From Helochares maculicollis (lineage: Eukaryota > Arthropoda > Insecta > Coleoptera > Hydrophilidae): a stretch of 52,476 nucleotides of DNA. The position numbers were made by a program, and so were the translations under genes. Within the stretch, counting starts at the first letter, position 1, and the number at the start of each line of letters is the position of its first letter. Positions 11,301 through 24,859 of the stretch are shown here, one piece after another. The notes beneath the pieces are model-generated. The model had not been told where the DNA came from, made no database searches, and worked only from the letters and a program-made list of their open reading frames with translations. Location: positions 1 to 52,476 of the forward strand of contig JAWQRO010000147.1 of NCBI GenBank assembly GCA_033557835.1, in the 5' to 3' direction.

Positions 11301-14300
11301 AAGGGATCATTTCCATTGAATTGCTTCAATTGACACTACTGAGGAATTTATTCATTTAGAAATATCAACTGCTTTAATTAATCTTCTTGGTACTTTAATT
11401 AATTCGAACATATCTTTTAAACGGAGATCATTTATTTTGTTCTGTTTGTAGGACCGCTTCATAATTTACGTTACCTTTTAAGACTACTTTAAAATGCGCG
11501 CTATAAATTTATTTTTAAATCAAGAACTATTTTCTTAAGAATAATACGTAAAATGCATGCAGCTATGTGTAGTAAAAAAACGAATGAACGCTAAATGCTA
11601 AATCATTTTTCTATACACTTTTATTTATTAGTTTTCTCCAAAAATAGTCGTTTCTCATACCACTGAATATTATTGTTGCTATCGCATCTTCTCTTCAGTA
11701 TGACCATTTAAGGCTGTTATAAATTATGATTTGTTAATGAAAATGAAAACTTTTCTGGAAATAATCTAAGCTACCAATTCTTTAATATAATTTAAGTAAG
11801 CACAGAAATGCTAGATGTTGCGACCCTTTGGGCGCAAGATGACCGTCATGTAAAAAGGGTAACGCTTCTACCACTGGAAGTTATAAAGGATTAGTTGTAG
11901 ATATAAGTTATTAGTTTACGTTGGATGCTAAGATGGAGTATGTACAAATGAGACCCATTCGTAAATATTGTAAGAGAATTTCTAGGATATTACTTTTAAT
12001 ACAATCATTGTTATACAATCCACTTTTGAGTTTAAATTCCTGATTGCATTGGTTGCGCATACTTTGATTTGGTTCTCCGAACCGGATTTCATCTACAATT
12101 ACACTAGAAAAACTTGAAAAATAGACGAAATTATACATTAAAAATTTACTTATCATTGTAAAATAAAAATGTGTAGATAGTTAGAAATTTAACCTCTCTT
12201 TTTAAATATTTACAAACAAGCAATATGAGCGATAATACTAAACTATTAATAGCTATAATTTAATACATGTAGAAACAAGTTAACTATTCTTTGACGGTTG
12301 CAATATAATATTGTCTCACTAATCAACGACTAAAAATCGAAAAATAACATAAATTCTAAGTAAGGCAATATTCATATTTCCTCTTCAGTATCAGGTAGTA
12401 GCATTTATTCAAGCACAGTTCTCCTTCTAGAGCATAACTGCGCGCTCGAATGCGTTTATCTTTGATCTCGGAAAGCAGAATATAATTTTAAATGGAATAA
12501 CAGAAATAGTATAAATAAAATTATAACACCGGCGAGAATAGAATATTTCCACATTAATATTCTCTGTTTTTCTGCGCTGCGGTTGTAACGTTCTTACGGA
12601 CTCGTCTACTAAAATGCTAAAATTCATTTAGATTATGTAGGTTAAGAGCAGCTTTTCCGGTGTGGGATGCAATTCTCTGATAAAATATGAATGCCTTTTT
12701 TACAGGAGAAATTTTTAGTTAAACACCTGTTTAAACATATTTCCGAGATACAATATTTTACTTTATACTTTACAACTTCGCATTCATTATAAAAATTAAT
12801 TTATTTCGTATAATTCTAAGTTAAATTTTTTCTTTTAATTGAATATTTTGTTTTTCTAACTGAAACAATGACATAAGTGATGTTTATGAAATAAGTTTGA
12901 ATAATCACCATAAAAACATTAATCAATACATTTTTTCTCAGCGAGCAGCATCCAACAAAAGAATTCAACGATTTCATCTGCTTTTGCCTTCCAGTGGTAT
13001 TGTATTATGCTCTGTTGTCGTCCTATTTCAGCTACCGACTGCTTTTAAAATTATATTCTACTTTTGGAGATCAAAGATAAACTTAACCGAAATGCGCTAG
13101 TTTTAGAAAATGCGAAATTTCGTTTTGCCCCATAAATATTTATGGGATCGGATATCAACATGAAAGGAAATAGCGTTGTCAACATGATACGACATAAAAA
13201 ATCCCCGGTGTTACAGTCGCGCTATGAAATATTAACAAAGAAATATATTCGTTTTCGATAACAAAAAACTTATCATAACAATCGGAAACAATATTTTGTG
13301 TAATATGCCATATAGGATTCATGTTTAGAGTGGAATTTTGTACTGTAGAATATCCTTGGACGGCTTAGGATATGTAGAGCTCTTTGTCACGCCATTTGGC
13401 CAATCGATATGTATGTTATGAATTCTAAAAATCTTATCATAAGTTGCATGCAGCTCCATATTTATTATTGAAATGCTATTACAATAATTAAACAATAATA
13501 AATCGATATTGGCATGTAATGCGATGCCTTGCTAACGAAGGAACTCGAATAAATTTGTTTCTATGAGATATTGATTGTACATTGTAACATAAGGAAATTT
13601 AAATAAACATGAAATTTAACTGTACATTGGCATTAGTAAGTTCTTATTCACACATTACATTGTGTCTATACAAACTAAGATATATACTGAAGAAAGAAAC
13701 TTTCAGATTTTGGTGACGATGTGGTAACTTTTTATTAGCATGTAGCAGTTTTTTCTTGTAAATATTTAAAAGTTCAATGCACTAAAATCAAGATAGCTAT
13801 AATACTTAAAAGTTGGTGCTTTCTATCTGTTTACGTAGTCATTAAGCCACTCACATCAGTGAAATTAGGTCCTGCGCTGCTTTCAGAAGGTAGCTTCATC
13901 TAGAGCGCTTTAACATAAGAGTTTCAGCAAACGTATTCACTACTTTAGCTCTCTAAATCGGTCGTAACAGTTTTGTATTTGCACAATACCGTCTTATAAC
14001 TTCAATTCTATCTCATTCTTGTGTTAATTAAAATGTTCTTTGTCGCACATACCTTGCCGGCAGATGTGCGATTCTCTGATTACGTTTCAAGAGAGCAATT
14101 TTGGAGTTTTGTTTCACGGATATGTACTATATACATATAATATTTCCTTTACCCAGAAAATAATGTTTTTAGAGCCTAACGGCAACTAAATATTCATATA
14201 TAGAAAAACATATTGTTTATAGAGAATTGTCAAATTCACCTTAAATAAATTAGTAGTTTCATGTAAGAAATTAAAGGCGGTATTTACAATAACCATGTTT

Positions 14301-15250
14301 AAAAAATGTATAACGAATCATGAGTTTTATAAAGAGATCGTTTATATGATCAGAAGATAACTGAGAGAACTGTTAGTTATTAACTTTATCTCTAAAAAGA
14401 GTTAATAAAATATTTGCATAAATAAAATTTGAAATTTTGTTTTATTTTGGAAAAATGTATGGTTTATATAAATTAGTTTGATCGAAAGGTATTTGAAATT
14501 ACATACTCAAGTGCTTATACAAATTTGCAATTTTAGCCCTTATTGACCCCATATTGAATCTAGCACACTTTGTTTTTAACGCAATGTTAAAAATTTCATG
14601 AGAATTTTATACACGCTACCTGTTTCACTGCAGTTTAGGATGAAAACAATAAAGAATGTACTTTGAAAAATTGAAACGCCACAAACGAAGTTGTGCACAT
14701 CTATCCTGCATTCTACCAGCTCGAAATACGAATCCATATTTTGATGGCGAAGTCAATTTAAGTTTAGAATTGTTCCGGAAAAACATTTTTGTGTCCTCGC
14801 TGATTCTAATTTATTATTTGCAATTATTGCGGAGCAGGAACAACGTTGCATGTAACCGAGAAAGGGCAGGTATTCCGTGGTTTCGAGTAAAATAAATTAA
14901 GTTGGGGAGACAGACTAATTAAATATTCTTCTTTCTTTGCAATTTCAACAAAAAGAAAGTAATGTACCGTCATTTGTGAATATTTTGTATTCTGTGGGAA
15001 AAAAGTAGAAATTAGTCGAACGTGAACGAAAAAGAGTTTGGGAGTATTTCTTTACGTCTAATATTCAGTTAAGTGAATAATTACTAACTATTTAAAAATA
15101 AGTGGTACTGACAGTGAAGGTTTAGGTTAACATTGAGTTTTCCATTAGTCTGTTAATAAAAAGGGTCTACTGTAAAAAGAATTCCTTCAACTCCATCAAT
15201 TTTCACTTTCTTCAAAGTTGAAAATTAAATTCAGTGACACGAAAATCCGT
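11301..15250. other. Non-coding stretch upstream of the Ig exon
   Basis: This is probably the intron preceding the exon at 15294. I see no other exon, only a perfect palindrome at 13129-13146 and AT-rich filler. The frames at 11911-12156, 12427-12627 and 14656-14895 have no recognisable domain. Confidence 0.5.
13129..13146. repeat. Perfect 18-bp palindrome
   Basis: CCCATAAATATTTATGGG is fully self-complementary. It may be a chance AT-rich palindrome or a dyad protein-binding site. No flanking element is recognised. Confidence 0.9.
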
Positions 15251-15251
15251 T

Positions 15252-15293
15252 TAGCTAATTTCCACAGCTAATGCACCTTCCTCTTTTTTCCAG
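15252..15293 (+). promoter_or_regulatory. 3' splice site region of the Ig exon
   Basis: The string CCTTCCTCTTTTTTCCAG forms an uninterrupted pyrimidine tract ending in CAG at 15291-15293. Upstream copies of GCTAAT at about 15254 and 15267 are good branch-point candidates. This is one of the better-formed acceptors in the window and it sets the exon's 5' edge at phase 0. Confidence 0.85.
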
Positions 15294-15477
15294 CCCAATG
15301 GGATGTATATGCACAAATACGAATGGGCAGGATCCCAAGAGGCCGGAGATTGCTCTATATGGATAAGGGCGGCTCAGCTCGAATTCGACGACGGTACTTG
15401 GGAGTGTCAAGTGACCGCAAGCGATTTCCACACTCAAGACGCCCTCACAAGTCTTCCAGTGCGGCTGGTGGTTAGAG
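15294..15477 (+). CDS. Internal exon of an immunoglobulin-superfamily protein (second half of an Ig domain)
   Basis: The 184-base exon encodes about 61 residues beginning PNGMYMHKYEWAG and ending PVRLVVR. It carries the C-terminal half of a V/I-set-like Ig domain: a D/E-strand segment (GDCSIWIRAAQLEFDD), the F-strand motif D-D-G-T-W-E-C-Q-V, where the cysteine would form the domain's disulphide and tryptophan sits in the usual tyrosine position of DxGxYxC, and a G strand (LTSLPVRLVVR). The B-strand cysteine and first half must lie in an upstream exon. An extra cysteine before the E strand could form a second disulphide. The exon starts in phase 0 after TTTTTTCCAG and ends in phase 1 at GAG/GTAAAC. 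The architecture is typical of secreted or membrane adhesion and recognition proteins of insects (nephrin/roughest-like, Dpr-like, beat/side-like groups). I do not recognise the exact gene. No signal peptide, membrane segment or other exon of the gene is visible within the window, so its introns must be long. A start at the internal methionine (15303) is not intended; this is an internal exon. Confidence 0.85.
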
Positions 15478-15486
15478 GTAAACTTT
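15478..15486 (+). promoter_or_regulatory. 5' splice donor of the Ig exon
   Basis: The junction reads AGAG/GTAAACTTT, a near-consensus donor. If it were not used, the frame would run on to a TAA ending at 15545, adding 22 codons of unrelated intronic sequence. Confidence 0.8.
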
Positions 15487-18400
15487 ATAAATCAATCAAT
15501 TTAATAGATAGTTGCTGGCCTGCTCCCCTTTCTATATTCAGTTAACTTTATTATATACACGTATGTTTCGCTTTAAGCTGTAATTGTAATTGATTGTCCT
15601 CGTTTTCCTCCCTAAAAAAGATTTATTTACTCTCTTATTTAAGTGCTATGAAAGTGCTATGAAAGCTAAGTAGAGAATTTTTTGAGTAAAGTTTTTAAGT
15701 ATGTCGATTTGTAAGACAGGCTCTGCTCAGTGATAAATATTTTTCACGTATTTAGAGGCCTAGTAAATTCAAGCATTTAGTTCTAATTTCTAAATGATAA
15801 CTAAGATTAGAAGTAAAATGCCTCCTGAATTTTAAATATTGTGAAAAGTTTCGCAAAGAGCATTTCTTTGACGTCTCGTGTGTATCTAATTTATTTCTTT
15901 TACTAATCGGCTAACATATAATTAGAACTTTCTTGGCACGGCATGTGCAAATTACTTTAATTGTATAAAAAATGTAATATATTTACATATTTTAGATTAT
16001 TTAGACATGTTTTTATTAGATAAAAAAGCACTTTAGTAAGATATAATACCTTGAGTAAGAAATTAAAAATTAAATAAATTGCTAGTATAACTTATCGCTA
16101 ATATTTTTATTAAGCGTAGAATACTATGAAGTAAGCCTGAGGTTAATCATGGCTCATTTTTCTCTACGATAACAATTCTAAAGTACAAGGGCATACCTAA
16201 TTTTTATGCTTCCATTAAGTGAACTTTTTGCATTAAATGAATTCGTAAGCATAAAACAAAATGTAAGGTTTGAGATGAAGAATATTTTGATGACTGATTG
16301 TCTGTCCACGAAAAAAAATTTTTAATTTTTTTCATCAAAACAGAATTTCTTGATAATACACTAAATATGACTGCATTTATTTTAGACAAATGCTTTAATA
16401 ACATTGAAAGAAATGTCATGTAAATATTGTGAAGGAACAGATTATATGTACGTAGATTTAGTTCGGTATATATGAGAATGAACTTTCCTCTGAAGTTAAA
16501 ACTATTTATACATCAGATGCGCTTAAATGATAAAAATATATTCATCAACGCAATAACCTGTATACATAAATATAAGCACTGAACGAGCTATTATGATTTG
16601 ATGTAACCATTATTTCATAATTAGACCATTACGTTAGTTGTTTTCCACTAGCTGAATTTATCTAACTAATTAAATGTTATCACCGATTTAATGAAGTATT
16701 GAAATTAAATTCCGATAGATACCATAAATGTAAATACTTTTATAAACAAACCCGTTGTCATTTCATCTACAGTAAATATACTTATTAATTGCGATTATTT
16801 AATTATTAGTTTTATGCTGTTGCAATCTAAATCCCTAATGATAAATGAAATTTTCAACTAAAAATGGCGTAAGAAGAATTGAAACTGTGCTAACATATTA
16901 AAATCATTATATTATAAATTAATGACTAAACTAGTGGATCAAACTGAAATGAAACACAATATTTAAAATTGAAATCTGCAACAATAAAACGTTTTGATAT
17001 GAACAAAACCCCGGAAGTGGTGATTTATATGAGTTCACGATATATGACGTCATGGGGAGTTCCTGTGCCCGACACTAACGGCACCTAGTGAAATAATGCA
17101 AAAACAGCATGCGCGCCAAATCGCCTGGAGATCGGTTTGATATCCCAAAACAACACGATTTATATGTCTGCGGCTTACAGCTTTCGGACGATTGTGTCTG
17201 AAAACCTATCACGACTTTCATTCAATCTTCATAAGCATTCAAGTTACCGAAATGTTTTCCACTAATAATTTACAATGATGTATATGTTTCAGGGAGAAAG
17301 CCCACTTTGTGCCATTAGCAGATTTATAGATGCTTTCTGCTTTTTTCTTAGCGTTTGTTGTAACTTACTGACTAATTACTATTTTAAGGAGGAATTTCTC
17401 AGCAACTCTCTCAATAATAACAGAACTCAGTAAATCTAATTGCTTTAGTTTTATTTTCCAAACGTCTACAAGATAAAATTTATTTGCAACAGAGTTTTAG
17501 AGAAAATCTATCTAATTTTGAGTTTTCATTGCGCGCTATTACTAAGCTATATCTTTAAAATAATAAAACAGCTCCACATTCAAGTTAGCTGAATAAATTG
17601 AATAAGCCTAGGGGAGTACAAAATATATGTGTTCGCTTTATAGTGCTAAATAACGCATAAATATGAGGTCTCTCTCGCTTAAAGCTAGACTCCAGTACAA
17701 AAAAAATATATTTAAGAATAAATTTATTAAGTCGGCCGCTGTAATAATTCAAAAGAATTGAAATTTAGAGCAATTTAAGTGGAAAAGATTTTGATAGTAA
17801 GCCATAAAAGATAAATAGTTTCCGCATTTTGTGTTGTGAAATATTTTCCAAGCTATAAAATTTCCAACAAAGCCATTTTCTTTTAATATAGCCTTATCGG
17901 CATTTGAGGTAGTCAGATGCAGATGGAATTTTATTTATTTCTTTTCGTATCAACGCCTGTTAATGCATTTACTATTCGGAGGCGCTTTTCTCACTGAATG
18001 CGATCCGACACTTTTAATCTTTTTCCTACTGAATTTTATCCATTGATATGCGGGGTATGCATTGCAAAGCTGCAGTTTCTTTTCAGAGACTGCTTATTTT
18101 TGCATCTATAATTGCATGAATCTGTAAGGGTGACATTTTTTTATATGTTGCGTTTAATGTTCATTTGGTACTAGAATTTTTATTTTGCAAAAATATTCCC
18201 TCTACTGTGTCACATTTAAAAATGAATGAATAATTTTTCATGTTGTGAGTAGGCTGTGCTGATTGAGATCAATGAATTACATTATTCTCAAATTTTTCTT
18301 AATATTCTTATGAATCATTAGTTAACTTAAGTATTTGCAAATTGATAATTAGGTATAAAAGTACAATTTATTTATTGACATAATCTTATTGTATTTTATA

Positions 18401-19379
18401 ATCTAATCATATTGACTGTTTAATTTAAAGATAAGTGCAATTATTTATATTGAATTGTCACTTGTCACTTAATGTACGTCACTAGGACCTATATTGGCCT
18501 TTAAATTATGAATTTTATGTTCTACCATATCTTCGTAAGTTGACTGATCGTTTGGCTAGTTTTAATTAAATAGACTGGAAATCTTCTATAAAGAACTTCT
18601 AGAAGAACGTTTGCTTGGCTACTTATCGAACATGACTATTTTATATAACGGAAAAGATTTTCTTCTTGTTTGCCAATTTTTATACTTAAAGTACAAAAAA
18701 TCGGAGTCATATGAAAAAAATGTGAGTCTTTGTTATCTGATACTTCTTCTAGATTAAATTCCAGCTGGAAGCAACAAAATATTTTTTTATTACATATAAT
18801 TAGAATTATATATAAATGGTAAGTTAAAACACACATAACTTATCCCACATACTGCTGTTACCGTTGTATAATCGGCAATTTTGTCACATTTTTACAGCAT
18901 TTTTCATTGTAGCGGAATATACACAGTGTATAGTAGATAGAGAATCGTGATTTGTTGTAAACCACATCTCATAAATCACCAGCATCCGAAATTCGATGCT
19001 ATCAAACCGGCCTATTGTTTGAACGTATGTTGTTTTCAGTCGAATTTTTTCTTTGAGCTTTCAGCGCAACAGCAAATAATTCGTTAACTCATTCGCGAAC
19101 GTAACTTTGTAATTTCGACATCTAATTTCCATATTGCGTATTACCACCAATATTGATTATAAAGTGCACAACAATAGTTATTGTTCACGCGGAAACTTTA
19201 CAACTAAATGTATATTGAAGCTATGTCATAAAATTGTAAATTATTTATAGTGCTATTGTTTGAAATCTATTAATTGAAAACTGCAATCAAGCATATACCA
19301 TAGGTTTAAATAAAATATCAGGTTTGTGCTACATAAAATAGCACAAAAATACTGCCTCAATTTAATTAAAGTTAATTTT
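15487..19379. other. Putative intron, no genes seen
   Basis: AT-rich sequence follows the Ig exon. A tandem duplication of GTGCTATGAAA occurs at about 15642-15663, and a weak tRNA-like stretch lies at 17080-17146. No exon is recognised. Confidence 0.5.
17080..17146 (+). repeat. Weak tRNA-like or SINE-like stretch
   Basis: GGCACCTAGTG at 17080-17090 loosely resembles a pol III A box, and GGTTTGATATCC at 17134-17145 resembles the B box GGTTCGANNCC. Spacing of about 45 bases is plausible and the segment is GC-richer than its flanks. No cloverleaf could be drawn by eye and no tail is visible. Confidence 0.25.
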
Positions 19380-19780
19380 TATTTAAGGCGCGCCACAGCA
19401 TCAAGTAAAGCAGAAGATTTTCTACCCTTAAAGAGAAAGGCAATTCACTTTGTTTTGCTTTTATTTGTTTTATTAATTGCTTTCTCAAAAACAGCCACCA
19501 CCACAGAAAAGATTTATTTATCGCCTCTCCATACTTGGCATTAATTAGCGAAACCTGGCAGCTCTGCAACGAATTAATTGCCGGAAAAATTTGCTCGCCC
19601 CGGAATTTTGACTGTTGGATAAATTATTAACTTATAATTAGAGGCAAGAATACGCATTGCCTCAATAATTAAAGGAAATATTTCATAGCTTTCGCCAAGA
19701 AACTGAATATGCAATTAATAAAGTAAATTTACTAACCTGTACTGGCTATGATTCGCGTGCAATTTTCCCTGAAAATTGTA
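19380..19780. promoter_or_regulatory. Candidate conserved non-coding or enhancer-like block
   Basis: Composition here is more mixed than in the flanks, starting with a GGCGCGCC octamer at about 19387. Repeated ATTAA/TTAAT/AATTA homeodomain-type cores occur among non-repetitive sequence. This is inference from texture only; conservation across related genomes would be needed to support it. Confidence 0.2.
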
Positions 19781-20349
19781 AAGTAATTGATTTAATATTA
19801 CTTTCATTTGTTCTTTGTGCAAACTATCTATATAGAATCTTTCTATCTCAGCTAGAAATTGAATCTGCGCAGAAGAATTTCAATGCCACTTCTTTAGCTT
19901 ACATTGTCAAAGCTGGTTTGAGTAACATGACAGGAAACAGCTTTTTTTTTCCACCGAACTTATTTCCTCTATCGATATTATCAACACGCAACAGATACAA
20001 AGTATATGTAGTAAGCAACACAGGCTGGGTCTTCAGGAAACATAATGAAAAAATGCCATATAAAAATGCTATAACATTTTATACGATGAAAGACGCCAGT
20101 TTAACACTCCAGAATAAAAACGGTGAAAAATTCGTTGAAATTCACCCCAATTTTCCACTTTTATATGTCCATAAAGCGACGGACAAGAAAAGGTCTGCCC
20201 CATATAATAGGGCATTATCTAATAGAGTGCGCGCTCCAGTAGGGTCCTCTTTTTTGTACGTCAACAGCACAAACTTTATGATAAATAGATCGAATTTTTT
20301 CAAACGTACAAACCCCGACCTAAACAAACAAAAAATCTACATCTGTAAA

Positions 20350-20510
20350 TAGTGCGGAACTGAATAAAAACAAAATCCGGCAAGGATGTCGGCCGAAATA
20401 TGGGAGAACCGAGAGTGTCCCGCTGGCTCAAACTAAAGAACCCTGCACGGTCGGCCGCCAGGGATGGATGGTCTCCCCGGGCGTCGCCGCCGCTAGATTC
20501 GTAGAATACA
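20350..20510. repeat. Isolated GC-rich island, probable mobile-element fragment
   Basis: Between about 20370 and 20500 the sequence becomes strongly GC-rich (GGTCGGCCGCCAGGGATGG, CCCCGGGCGTCGCCGCCGC) amid very AT-rich DNA. It lies immediately after the longest open frame in the window (19918-20352, 144 codons, +). It is too small for a typical CpG-island promoter, has no recognised coding content and has sharp edges. A repeat fragment such as a SINE or retroelement end is the likeliest reading. It could also be an unrecognised promoter. Confidence 0.35.
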
Positions 20511-23500
20511 ACTATTTGCTTCAGCCCTCTTATTTTCCTTATAAAATTTCGAAAAACATTGGATTCAAATCGATTTCTATTTAAATTGAGTAGACGCAGA
20601 ATTTATTTGATAAAAACAATTTATTTTTTAGCAACAATCTTTTTTAAAAATTTTGCAGGTTCATAATATAGTTTCAACGATTTTGAATACCTAGGCTAGG
20701 TCTACGTTCTTATTGATAATATTTAAAGAATATATAACTATTTTCTTCATGTTTTTTTCTTCTATTAAAAATGTCATTTATGACGACCTAATTATTGACA
20801 GACAACATTATTTTACTAGAAAGAATGTTTAGAAATTAGCATACAAAAGAAGTAAATGAATTTCTTAAAAAGTTTGTTCGACTAGGAATATACAAACGTA
20901 CATTCGCCCATAGAGTTTCTAGTGAGAAAACTTATGACAACATAAAATAGAATTTATGATTCCTTGGACTATGATTCATTATATAGGATTATCATATAAA
21001 ATGCATCTTTAAAATTTCATATAGTAAATTATAGCAAAGATATGTTTGTTTGTAATTTTCGTAATTTGCTGTAAAGCACACATGATACTATTTGCACGTT
21101 GTTTAACAAAAGGCACAAAATATTTAATATAACTTATTAATATAGGAAACGTTCTGAGACAACCAGTGAAAATAAAATAATGTGAAGTAATTGTATTAAA
21201 TTTGACTTTGCTAAATCAGCTAACAAGATTAATTTACAAAAGTATAGTATATAATTATGCTAATTTTTAAAACTGTTATATGCACTTCAATTTTCCAGCC
21301 AATTCTAAAAGAATCCTTGCAAGTAAATGAGCAGCGAATGGGATTTCGCGGCTACCCAAAAGAGGATATTACGTATTTCAAGTAATTTCTATTTAAATGA
21401 AATCGAAATGTGAACTTATCCTAAATGAACAGAGAGGAGCGCTACCAAAAACAGACATAAATCTATTTTACGTTCTTCCAAAAGATAAAACCGACATTGA
21501 GTGCTAGGTACGATTTCGAACGTGCTTGGGAATTGTCTTGTTATACTTTGTTTAATAAAAATAAATTTTCATCTACATTACCGTCAGCTTTCAAGCTTAT
21601 AAATCCGACTTTTCCCTTTATACGAACTCATAAACACATTTCATGGCTTACTTACTTTGAGGTTGTAAAATTTTATGTAAATAGATTTTTGTAACCATGT
21701 TAGTAAAAGCTAGCAATATTTCTTTTGTAAATAAGAAGATGGGTGGGAATTGTTACTATTACATATACAATATATTCTGCAGATTTACAACTAAGACTAA
21801 CAATTAAACACTACCTAGTGTTTAAAATTTTATTTGGTATAAGGCCCAAGAAATATTAATTAAGTATAGTGTATAAGTTGTTTTAAAACATTTACCAACA
21901 CATGTCTACAGTATTAATTTTATATTATAACAAATTTTGTAATTGTGTTAGCTAAAAACCCTTTTCAGATTTCTTATGCATTTCATTTGACAATATGAGG
22001 CACAGTCTAAAAAAGGTATTGCGATCATGGCATCGTCTTCACAGCTGAAGTACCTTTAATCCAAATCAATGCGTAATTAGCAAACTATTTGCAGGAAAGT
22101 AGAAAATCATTTTAGATGTATTTTGGAATACAAGCTATTACTCATGATAAACAAAAATATTCACTATTAAATATTAATATAAAACAAAAAACCAATTGAT
22201 TATGGTGGTCTTGTCTTTATTGTAAAGTCAAAATAGTCATGCCATATCTTGCTGATCTTCCGTGTAGTCCTTTGTCTCGAGTTTTTGATTTTTCAGTCAA
22301 TTTTTACTATCGTTCCTTTGCCCTTTCTATCCACGTATGATATTGATCTCGGACGCATCTTAATACATTTTAAACTCTTAGTTTTCTTAGACTGTCCGTG
22401 TTTTGTTTGTGTTATTTCCATCTTAATTCTTGCTATTCTATACTTCTTACTATAATATGATGTGATGTTTCAAGTTTCGTTTGAACTGCCTGGGACATTA
22501 CTGGCTTTACACATTCTTTTTTTTTTTTCGAATGATGGATTCCGTATTCATATGTTTGTTTCTTTAAATCATCTTTCTAGTGTTGCTAGATAATTTAACT
22601 GCTTTATTAGCCTATTCTCTACTTAATCTACAGTACATCTATCAATGTTATGTGTCCGTCTATTGTTGGTTATATTTGATTCAGTTTGCAGATATCGTCA
22701 TTGAAATTCCTATAAAATATTATGTTTTTTTTCCTTGCTATTGTACTAAGTAAAGTAGCAGCTACAAATATATTAGTTATAGGTCATAAAATAAAATATA
22801 AATATAATATAATATAAAGCGTATCGTTTGCGCAATAAAGGATTATTAAAGAAAGGATTCCGTTTTATAACTGCATTATTTTATTTGCACTTTATACTAT
22901 TTTATCAATGATCATAATGCAAAAATACGAACGAAAATACGAATCCTTGATTTGTGTTCCAATTCAATTCAATTCTACTTGTGACTGCTAAGTACTTAAA
23001 AAATAATTTATCTATTTTGCCTGGAAGCAAATATGTTTCATGATATAACGAAATCATATTGATGTAGATCATAAAACAAAGAAATATCGAATTGTGCTGA
23101 ATTTCATTGTTCTAGCATGTATATTGTGTTTAGTTCTCTTTATATTAGGAGTAAAATCAACGAATTTCTTCTAATATGCTTTTTCTTTTAAGAGTTTTTA
23201 AATAATTTTGCTAATTATTAGAGCTGTAGACCTCTACACTTAATTAATTCTTCATTGAAGTCTTCCACCAGTGATGCTGATGAAGTTGTAGATGAAGATT
23301 CTGCTTATGTGGCAACTATTTTTATTTTTTATTCACATTTTGCGCACCTCTGAGCATGCTTGTCATGCTTCTTAAGCCATGATTTGTTTTTAAGTGGTAG
23401 TTATGTATTCTCTCCGTCCAGCCGCCGATAATTCAAAATGTGCGAGCTTTTACTGCTCATAAACTTTGTTTGAGTAGCTACGTTTTCTTTACATCTATAA

Positions 23501-24859
23501 TTTATTGAATTCGTACTTAGCTCTATAGATTGCAGTTTATTTCATTTCGTATACTTTATATATGATGTTCTAATTTTAAGAGAATGTCTTATGGAGCTAC
23601 CGGTATTTATTTTGTCTTGCATTGAAAAACGTTTCCTTTTATTTGTGATTTTGTCATAGTTTCAGTTTCTGAGGTATATTAATAGCTTTTTGGGTAAATA
23701 TTAATATTTTTATATAGAAGCCAGTTGTCAGCTTGTTTCTTTTTTCATAGTTAAAACGGGTAATGATAACAAAGACCCTTTCCGAACAACTCTATTCACG
23801 CATTCAATACAACAGTATCCCAAAAGTGATTTTTGTATTATTTATTAAGTTCCAGAGATATATCTGCAACATTATATACAATGTTGAGTGAGAGGCATTT
23901 CAACTGTGTATCTATATAAACAAAAATTTTGAAATATCATAAAATACATTGTCTCACTAGTATCAATTACGGTAGCACAATCGCGTGATTTATTGTATTC
24001 AGAAAAATCGTCTTTAAAAAAATTCATAATTCTAAAAGTATAGAATTCTAGTTAACACTCTCTAATAGATTTAAAATAATAAAACGATGTTTCTTCTTAA
24101 GGTGCCTATCAAATAGAATTTCAGTACAATTAATCTAAGCATTGTCAAATATTATTCTTGTGTTGAAAATATAAAGGTCGTAATTTTGGTCAACAGCTAT
24201 GTTCACCCGTCATTGTAATGTACGTGCTCCCAAATACATACTGCCGATTATCAAATACACAGATTAAACAAATATATGTACATAAGGAAATGATCAAATA
24301 TTTAATTCCCGAAAGGAAATCAAATTCGTACAGTAAATATTGTTCGGATATGTCTGCCATGCAGAAACCCTTGTACTCGATAAACAATTAGCTTGCCCAA
24401 ACATAAGCAAAATAGCAATATAATTTTAAAGTTAATTAAAATTTACGGAATTTGCAGCTTTACGACAGCTGAATTATAATTTGCTGCTAATTATGGAATT
24501 GAAGTTTGGGGCTCACCAATAGTCTTGAGTATCAACTAATAGATTTAGTAAAGCCTTTCCCTGTCGGTTGTTATTGTTTTCGTTTTACATGCATGCCAAC
24601 TTTGCATTTAATCTCAGAATATCTCCATTACTCTTCGTAACTGGAAAATAATAAACACATATTTGCGTACTACAAAGCCTAATACTAATTTTTTTATGTC
24701 GTTTATTTTTATAAAATAAATTGATCTACTTTAATTATGTGAAACAATTAGTACCGTCTATAAGACTCCAGCACCTTAATAACGGGTAAATAATGTCCCT
24801 TGAAATCAGGACCCATGTAATGAAATCTATTAGTTTGGTAATCCCATCTACATAAAATA
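20511..24859. other. Non-coding AT-rich sequence
   Basis: I find nothing supportable as a gene. Low-complexity AATATAATATAA runs occur near 22797-22820 and T-rich tracts around 22510. Confidence 0.55.

Noticed and set aside
20142..20327. 61-codon minus-strand frame inside the 144-codon frame
   Set aside because: Antisense shadow of the plus-strand frame with no independent features.
23260..23340. Acidic protein-like string (SSTSDADEVVDEDSAYV) on the plus strand
   Set aside because: It stems from a short GATGAAG-type repeat texture and ends quickly, with no extended similarity or splice signals.
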